Part shown: positions 13,402 to 18,580 of the stretch, piece after piece | Position numbering within the stretch: position 1 is the first letter of the stretch | Layout: the number at the start of each line of letters is the position of its first letter | Source: an uncultured Bacilli bacterium | GTDB taxonomy: Bacteria > Bacillota_I > Bacilli_A > RF39 > UBA660 | Direction of reading: 5' to 3' | NCBI GenBank assembly: GCA_947623645.1 | Contig: CANQHK010000012.1 | Span: 1 to 18,580 of the forward strand | DNA: 18,580 nt | Position numbers and translations under genes: made by a program | The notes under the pieces: model-generated | Databases searched by the model: none | What the model saw: only the letters and a program-made list of their open reading frames with translations | Told to the model about the DNA's origin: nothing

Positions 13402-14574
13402 ATGTATAAAATAGAATGTAAAAAACAATTTAAAATGCCTTTACAAGTTTTATCATATGATAAAAGATTTCAGATTCTTATTCAAAAAAATTCAAAAAAG
13501 AAAGTAATCTACATTAAAAATGAATTTGATAATTCAACATTTCGTTATCGTTGTTACAACTTTAAAGAATCTTTAGAGAATTCTAAGAAGTTTGATATTA
13601 CATATTTTTTATGTAGTGAAATCCCAAATATTTTAAAATATATAGAGAACATCAATATTCTTATTTTTCAAAGAACAACTTGGACGATAGAAGTAGAAAA
13701 TTTAATTTATTTAGCAAAACAAAGAAATATTCCAATTATATACGATGTAGATGATTTGCTTTATAAAGCGGATTATGTTCCTATTTTTATAAACCACATA
13801 GGAATACCATTTACGCTAGAAAATACAAATTTATACTTCGCCATTGCAACAGGATATGAAATGGTTGCAAAAAAATGTGATGCTTATATAACAACAACAA
13901 CATTTTTAAAAAAACAATTAGAAAAGGATTTTAATAAAACGGTATATGTAATTCCGAATTTTTTAAATAAAGAACAAATAGAAGAGTCTAAGAAAATCGT
14001 GGAAAAAAGAAAGGAAAATAAGGAAAAATTTGTAATTGGATATTTCAGTGGGTCACCATCTCATCGAAGTGATTTTAAAACTATTGAAAATGATTTGATT
14101 CGTGTTTTAGAAAAATATCCAGATACTTATTTAAAGATTGTTGGATTTATGCAATTATCAGAAGAATTAAGACAATATCAAAATCGAGGAAGAGTAATCT
14201 TTAAAGAACTTGTTCCTTATGAACAACTTCAATATGAAATTGGAAGTGTCGATGTTAACATTATCCCATTAGTAAAAAACGATTTTAATGAAGCAAAGTC
14301 TGAATTAAAGTTTTTTGAGTCAGCCATTGTAAAAGTTCCTTCTTGTATTGCAAAAACAGGAGTTTATCAAGAATTTCTTCAAGATGGGATAAGTGCACTT
14401 TTTTGCGAACCAGGGGAATGGTTTGATAATATAGAAAAACTATATTTAGATCAAAAATTAAGAAAAAAAATTGCCGATTCAGCTTATGATAAAACTTGTC
14501 AAATTTATTTGCCAGAATGTCAAAAAGAAAACATTGAAAAGATGTATCAGAGTATATTAGAACAGATAAAGTAA
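13402..14574 (+). CDS. GT4-like glycosyltransferase
   Basis: A 390-aa predicted cytoplasmic GT-B enzyme. The N-terminal half has STFRYRCYNF and the IIYDVDDLLY motif typical of a group of GT1/GT4-like enzymes in surface-polysaccharide loci. The C-terminal half has GYFSGSPSHRSDF (start of the nucleotide-sugar domain), LKIVGFM, VPYEQL, and KSELKFFESAIVKVPSCIAKTG, which corresponds to the E-x7-E region binding the donor. Donor and linkage cannot be assigned; dTDP-rhamnose is plausible from context. AAAGGA (13387-13392) lies in the end of the previous gene, and the two are only 5 bases apart. It is followed by the exporter genes. Confidence 0.82.
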   Translation: MYKIECKKQFKMPLQVLSYDKRFQILIQKNSKKKVIYIKNEFDNSTFRYRCYNFKESLENSKKFDITYFLCSEIPNILKYIENINILIFQRTTWTIEVENLIYLAKQRNIPIIYDVDDLLYKADYVPIFINHIGIPFTLENTNLYFAIATGYEMVAKKCDAYITTTTFLKKQLEKDFNKTVYVIPNFLNKEQIEESKKIVEKRKENKEKFVIGYFSGSPSHRSDFKTIENDLIRVLEKYPDTYLKIVGFMQLSEELRQYQNRGRVIFKELVPYEQLQYEIGSVDVNIIPLVKNDFNEAKSELKFFESAIVKVPSCIAKTGVYQEFLQDGISALFCEPGEWFDNIEKLYLDQKLRKKIADSAYDKTCQIYLPECQKENIEKMYQSILEQIK

Positions 14575-14586
14575 AGAGGTGAGAAA

Positions 14587-15315
14587 ATGCAGGATTATGC
14601 AATCCAAGTTAAAGATTTAACAAAGAGCTTTAAAATTTCAACAGATAAACCATCAACGCTTAAAGAAAGAATTGTATTTCATAAGAGTAAAACAGAAAAT
14701 AGAATTGTTTTAAAAAATATAAATTTGAATATTAAAAAAGGAGAGACCGTTGCTTTAATAGGAACAAATGGTAGCGGAAAGTCAACTCTCTTAAAATTGA
14801 TGACAAAAATTATTTATCCAACATCTGGAAGTGTAAAAACAAAAGGTAAATTAACCTCTTTATTAGAATTAGGAGCAGGTTTTCACCCTGATTTTACAGG
14901 AAGAGAAAACATATATTTCAACGCTTCTATTTTTGGACTTACAAAAGCAGAAATCGAAACCCGAATTAATGATATTATTCAGTTTTCCGAATTAGAAGAA
15001 TTTATCGATCAACCCATTCGTACATATTCTTCGGGAATGTATATGCGCCTTGCTTTTTCTATTGCAATTAATGTCGATGCCGAAATTTTATTGATTGATG
15101 AAATTTTAGCTGTAGGAGACCAACGATTCCAAGATAAATGTTTTCAAAAATTAACCGAATTAAAAAATAGTGACAAGACGATTGTGATTGTATCCCACAG
15201 TTTGGATTCTATAAAAAATCTATGTGATAGAGGAATTTGGATATACAACGGAGAAATTCGAATGGACGATAAGATTGACCAAGTAATTGAAGAATATTTA
15301 AAAGTATGTGGTTAA
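14587..15315 (+). CDS. Polysaccharide ABC exporter ATPase (Wzt/TagH/RgpD type)
   Basis: A 242-aa nucleotide-binding subunit that powers export of a finished glycan across the membrane. Walker A is GTNGSGKST (59-67). The Q-loop region is replaced by the family's ELGAGFHPDFTGREN (94-108). The signature is SSGM (148-151), Walker B is ILLIDE with Asp171 and Glu172, and the switch His is His204. The sequence ELGAGFHPDFTGREN is characteristic of O-antigen and teichoic acid exporters. It ends soon after the ATPase fold and lacks the C-terminal carbohydrate-binding domain of the Wzt proteins that recognise a modified chain end, so it resembles the shorter type. It lies directly upstream of its permease, the reverse of the usual permease-ATPase order. 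Confidence 0.94.
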   Translation: MQDYAIQVKDLTKSFKISTDKPSTLKERIVFHKSKTENRIVLKNINLNIKKGETVALIGTNGSGKSTLLKLMTKIIYPTSGSVKTKGKLTSLLELGAGFHPDFTGRENIYFNASIFGLTKAEIETRINDIIQFSELEEFIDQPIRTYSSGMYMRLAFSIAINVDAEILLIDEILAVGDQRFQDKCFQKLTELKNSDKTIVIVSHSLDSIKNLCDRGIWIYNGEIRMDDKIDQVIEEYLKVCG

Positions 15316-15329
15316 AATAGGAGGATTGG

Positions 15330-16097
15330 ATGTTAAAAGAATTATATAATTATCGAGAATTATTAAAAAATAATGTTAAAAAAGAAGTAAGAGGAAAATA
15401 TAAAGGATCCTTTCTTGGAATCTTGTGGTCTTTTGTAAATCCTCTCCTTTCTGCATTAATCTATGCCATTGTTTTTCCTTTTATTTTAAAAAATACGCAG
15501 GACAATTATCTTACATTTTTAGTTATTGGTATTATTCCATGGAATATTTTTATTACCACGATTATGCAAGGAACAAGTTGTATTTGGATTAATTCGGGAA
15601 TTATAAAGAAAGTATATTTTCCACGAGAAATTCTCCCTATTTCTGTTGCAACAAGTGGACTGATTAACTTTTTAATTTCTTTTATAGTAATATTTTTATT
15701 TATTATTTTTACAGGAGTAGGTTTCAGTTTTTACATCTTATTATTGCCTTTTATTGTTTTAATTCAATATTTATTTTCTTTAGGAATCATCTTTATCACA
15801 AGTGCTATTAATGTTTATATACGAGATGCCGAATATTTAATTAATTTTATTTTAAATATGTTATTTTATGCAACTCCAATTATCTATACAAGCAGTTTAT
15901 TTCCCGTAAAAGCAAGATTTTTACTTAACTTAAATCCAATGACTCAAATTATTACAGGATATAGAGATATATTATTATATAAACAAATGCCCCAACTAAG
16001 CAATCTCTTCGTTGTCTTTATTCTTAGTTTAATCCTTATTTTCATTGGACATAAAGTATTTAAAAAATTAGAAAAAGGTTTTGCAGAAGAATTATAA
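15330..16097 (+). CDS. Polysaccharide ABC exporter permease (Wzm/TagG/RgpC type)
   Basis: A 255-aa ABC-2 type membrane protein with six predicted membrane segments (about residues 26-51, 58-79, 97-125, 133-158, 168-190 and 226-247). The N-terminus has the amphipathic YKGSFLGILWSFVNPLL segment typical of this family, and KKVYFPREILPIS and NPMTQIITGYRDILL are further conserved parts. With the ATPase upstream it should form a 2+2 exporter that moves the lipid-linked glycan to the outside. The ATG at 15330 follows GGAGG by 6 bases. The next gene follows 12 bases after its stop, preceded by a strong GGAGG. Confidence 0.94.
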   Translation: MLKELYNYRELLKNNVKKEVRGKYKGSFLGILWSFVNPLLSALIYAIVFPFILKNTQDNYLTFLVIGIIPWNIFITTIMQGTSCIWINSGIIKKVYFPREILPISVATSGLINFLISFIVIFLFIIFTGVGFSFYILLLPFIVLIQYLFSLGIIFITSAINVYIRDAEYLINFILNMLFYATPIIYTSSLFPVKARFLLNLNPMTQIITGYRDILLYKQMPQLSNLFVVFILSLILIFIGHKVFKKLEKGFAEEL

Positions 16098-16108
16098 GGA
16101 GGTTTCCT

Positions 16109-18214
16109 ATGAAAAAAATAGAGCAAATCAAATTGTTAGAAGATACATCTGGATTATATATAAATGGAAAATTAGACTCCGAGGACAACCAAATTATAGT
16201 GAAACTTGATGAAACAATTATTTTAGAAGCTAAGCCAAATTTAGCAGAAGGTAGATTTTCTTGCGCGATAGAGGAATTACCATTAAAAGATGAAAAAATG
16301 ATTTTTGTAATAGAAAAAAGTAAAAATTATGAGAATTTACTTTGTAAAAAATCAATAAAATGTTTATTAAAAAAGAAAAATCGTTCTAAAAAGGTTTCTT
16401 ATATAAAAAGAAATTTTCTATTTTTGTGGAAAGAATATCATTTTCTAATTCCTCCTAAAAAACTAAAAGAGTACATAGGATTATTTATTAATAGAATTAT
16501 TTTGAATAAAAAAAAGTCGGACCTTTATTATCAAATTTTTAGCATAGAAGATTATAATGATTGGTTAAGAGAAAATAAAGAGAATCTAGACCAAAAAATA
16601 AAATTTTCATACAATCCTCTTATTTCTGTTATTATGCCAGTTTATAATGTGAACCCAAAATACTTAAGAGAAGCAATTGATTCTGTTTTAAATCAGACAT
16701 ATTCAAATTTTGAACTCTGTATTGCAGATGATGCATCAACTTCGAAAGAGACAATCGAAGTTTTGAAAGAAGCGGAGAAGCAAAGCTCCAAAATTAAAGT
16801 TGTTTATAGAAAAGAAAATGGTCATATATCTAGAGCGAGTAATTCTGCTATTGAAATTGCTCAAGGAGAGTTTTTAGCTTTATTAGATAATGATGATGTT
16901 TTAACCGAAAATGCTCTTTATGAAGTTGTCAAAAAATTAAATGAAAATAAAGATTTCGATTTAATTTATAGTGATGAAGATAAAATAAATTTATCAGGAA
17001 GAAGATGCGACCCTCATTTTAAACCCGATTGGTCTCCAGATACTTTATTAAGTCACAATTATATTTGTCACCTTGCTGTCATTCGAACAGAATTAGTAAA
17101 ACAAGTAGGAATGTTTCGAGTAGGATATGAAGGTTCTCAAGATTATGATTTAATGTTAAGAATTACCGAAAAAACAAATAAAATTTGTCATATTCCCAAA
17201 ATTTTATATCATTGGAGAATGGTTGAAGGTTCCACTTCAATGACTACAGACAATAAAAGTTATGCTAGCGAGAATGGAATAAAAGCTCTAAAAGATGCTT
17301 TTCGAAGAAGAAACATAAAGGTAGATATTTCGAATATTTATACTTCTTATATTGTTCAATACAAACTTTCTAAAAAACCAAAAGTTTCCATTTTGATTCC
17401 AACAAAAGATAAAATTGATTTAGTTTTGACTTGCATTCATTCCATCTATGAAAAAACAGAGTATCAAAATTTTGAGATTATTATTATCAATAATAACAGC
17501 CAAGAAAAGAGAACTTTTTTAGAATTTGGAAAACTTCAAAAACAATATAAAAATATAAAAATTATCACAGATAATGGAAATTTCAATTTTTCCCGACTAA
17601 ATAATTTAGGAGTCAAAAATGCAGAGGGAGAGTATATTTTATTTTTAAACAATGATATAGAAATTATTGATGGAAAATGGTTAGAAATTATGCTTGGGTA
17701 TGCTATGCAAGATCATATTGGTGCAGTTGGTCCGAAATTAATTTATAAAAATAATACCATTCAACATGCTGGAGTTGTTGTAGGAGTAGGAGTGGAAAAA
17801 ATTGCCAATCATGCTTCTTATTTAAAAGATAAATTTGCACCAGCCTTAGCGGGGAGATTAATGGTTCCATACAACTATAGTGCAGTAACGGGAGCTTGCT
17901 TACTGGTTTCTAAGAAGAAATATTTAGAGGTGGGAGGACTTTCTGAAGATTTAGAAATAAATTATAATGATATTGATTTTTGTTTAAAATTACTTCAAAA
18001 AGGATACTACAATGTTTTTCTTCCACAAGTTGAAATTTATCATTATGAATCTTTGAGTAGAGGAAAAAAATTAGATGAGGAAAAGGAAAAGGAATTAAGA
18101 AAATCGATTTCTTATATGCATAAAAAATGGAACAAGTTTCTTGAAAACGATCCTTTTTATAATCCAAATCTTAGTAAAGAAATGTGTTTTGTCTTGGACA
18201 AGAAAGGAGAATGA
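16109..18214 (+). CDS. Two-domain family 2 glycosyltransferase
   Basis: A 701-aa protein with two GT-A domains in tandem. Residues 1-165 form an N-terminal region without a recognised catalytic motif (a small beta-rich part, then a basic stretch that may touch the membrane). GT2 domain one (about 170-400) has ISVIMPVYN, ADDAST, the metal-binding DNDD (260-263), and SQDYDLMLR for the catalytic acid. GT2 domain two (about 423-690) has VSILIPTKD, NNS, NNDIE (514-518), VTGACLLVSK and NYNDIDFCLKL. Each domain has its own full motif set, so both are probably active and add two residues or alternate linkages. This architecture is common in rhamnose-rich polysaccharide loci. Stop TGA at 18212-18214 is followed at once by the next gene. 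Confidence 0.9.
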   Translation: MKKIEQIKLLEDTSGLYINGKLDSEDNQIIVKLDETIILEAKPNLAEGRFSCAIEELPLKDEKMIFVIEKSKNYENLLCKKSIKCLLKKKNRSKKVSYIKRNFLFLWKEYHFLIPPKKLKEYIGLFINRIILNKKKSDLYYQIFSIEDYNDWLRENKENLDQKIKFSYNPLISVIMPVYNVNPKYLREAIDSVLNQTYSNFELCIADDASTSKETIEVLKEAEKQSSKIKVVYRKENGHISRASNSAIEIAQGEFLALLDNDDVLTENALYEVVKKLNENKDFDLIYSDEDKINLSGRRCDPHFKPDWSPDTLLSHNYICHLAVIRTELVKQVGMFRVGYEGSQDYDLMLRITEKTNKICHIPKILYHWRMVEGSTSMTTDNKSYASENGIKALKDAFRRRNIKVDISNIYTSYIVQYKLSKKPKVSILIPTKDKIDLVLTCIHSIYEKTEYQNFEIIIINNNSQEKRTFLEFGKLQKQYKNIKIITDNGNFNFSRLNNLGVKNAEGEYILFLNNDIEIIDGKWLEIMLGYAMQDHIGAVGPKLIYKNNTIQHAGVVVGVGVEKIANHASYLKDKFAPALAGRLMVPYNYSAVTGACLLVSKKKYLEVGGLSEDLEINYNDIDFCLKLLQKGYYNVFLPQVEIYHYESLSRGKKLDEEKEKELRKSISYMHKKWNKFLENDPFYNPNLSKEMCFVLDKKGE

Positions 18215-18218
18215 GAAA

Positions 18219-18580
18219 ATGAAAAAAAATAAGAATATTGTTTTATTTGCTTTCTTTATGTTTCTTTTGATTTTATTATCTTTTTCCATATCTAATAAAA
18301 ATTTTAAAATAGAAACTCAACTTTATAGTGATTTGTCTCCTGTTTCAGTCATATGGGGAAAAAATGATTTGGAACAAACGTTTATTTCAAGAGTAGATAA
18401 TTTAGAATCTATAAAATTTAAATTTGGAACTTATGAAAAGAAAATTAAAGATAAAGAGTTATCATTTGTTCTTTTAGATGAAAACAATAAAACACTTGTA
18501 AAAAAAAGTGTCGATACAGAAATAATTAAAGATAATCAATATTTAAAATTTTCTTTTCCAAAAATAAAAAACTCTATTGG
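18219..18580 (+). CDS. N-terminal part of a membrane-anchored protein, runs off the window
   Basis: An ATG at 18219, with AAGGAGA (18204-18210) 8 bases upstream, opens a frame that continues to the window edge (120 codons). Residues 7-23 are a hydrophobic segment (VLFAFFMFLLILLSFSI), an uncleaved anchor or signal peptide. It is followed by a polar, beta-rich extracytoplasmic stretch with FKFGTYEKKI, SFVLLDENN and IKDNQYLKFSF. This pattern resembles the extracytoplasmic domain at the start of large multi-membrane proteins (DUF2142-like) in polysaccharide operons, and I offer that at low confidence. It shares the operon with the two-domain glycosyltransferase, 4 bases after its stop. Confidence 0.75.
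   Translation, partial: MKKNKNIVLFAFFMFLLILLSFSISNKNFKIETQLYSDLSPVSVIWGKNDLEQTFISRVDNLESIKFKFGTYEKKIKDKELSFVLLDENNKTLVKKSVDTEIIKDNQYLKFSFPKIKNSI

Noticed and set aside
1..18580. TGA read as tryptophan (Mycoplasma code)
   Set aside because: Several genes end at TGA with the next ribosome binding site in place, and Trp codons are TGG.
1..18580. Insertion sequences, CRISPR arrays, rRNA or tRNA genes
   Set aside because: No transposase motifs, no regularly spaced repeats, and no conserved RNA gene sequences were seen on either strand.

Overview
The window comes from a low-GC bacterium of the Firmicutes/Bacilli type. It has AT-rich codon use, strong AGGAGG-like ribosome binding sites, short gaps between genes, several TTG or GTG start possibilities, and paired XRE regulators. 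TGA acts as a stop codon (for example at 4351-4353 and 18212-18214) and Trp is written TGG, so this is not a code-4 Mycoplasma. A gut, RF39-like or Erysipelotrichia-like lineage is my guess and is not proven.

Layout. (1) 40-2976: a hairpin terminator, then a large minus-strand gene of unknown function (971 aa) with at least three copies of a repeat about 150 aa long. (2) 2977-3333: a 357-base divergent regulatory region with a candidate promoter for the minus gene, a terminator-like hairpin with an orphan T8 run, and palindromes. (3) 3334-5278: two paralogous regulators, each with two XRE-type helix-turn-helix domains, followed by a radical SAM protein. The radical SAM gene has its own near-consensus promoter, and a hairpin terminator lies between that promoter and its ribosome binding site. 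Similar CGTAT-centred palindromes precede all three genes. (4) 5330-7392: an O-antigen ligase/polymerase-like membrane protein overlapping a family-2 glycosyltransferase. (5) 7456-18580: a long, tightly packed plus-strand operon. It starts at an extended -10 promoter and encodes dTDP-L-rhamnose synthesis (rfbA, an rfbC-rfbD fusion, rfbB), a SAM methyltransferase, a WsaF-like rhamnosyltransferase, a GT4-like glycosyltransferase, a polysaccharide ABC exporter (ATPase then permease), a two-domain GT2 enzyme, and the start of a membrane protein that runs off the window.

How it works together. Glucose-1-phosphate plus dTTP is turned into dTDP-rhamnose. Glycosyltransferases (GT2, WsaF-like, GT4, GT2-GT2) build a rhamnose-containing glycan on the cytoplasmic side, the methyltransferase may modify or cap it, and the ABC exporter moves it across the membrane. 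The ligase-like protein could join or polymerise it outside. This is a cell-surface (capsule or wall) rhamnopolysaccharide locus.

Most striking observation. The epimerase half of the rfbC-rfbD fusion lacks the short segment that normally carries the catalytic histidine (RG-LHxQ... reads RG-PKCQ here). The rest of the domain and the reading frame are intact. Either this epimerase is dead and compensated elsewhere, or the pathway product is changed, or the deletion is strain-specific or an assembly artefact.
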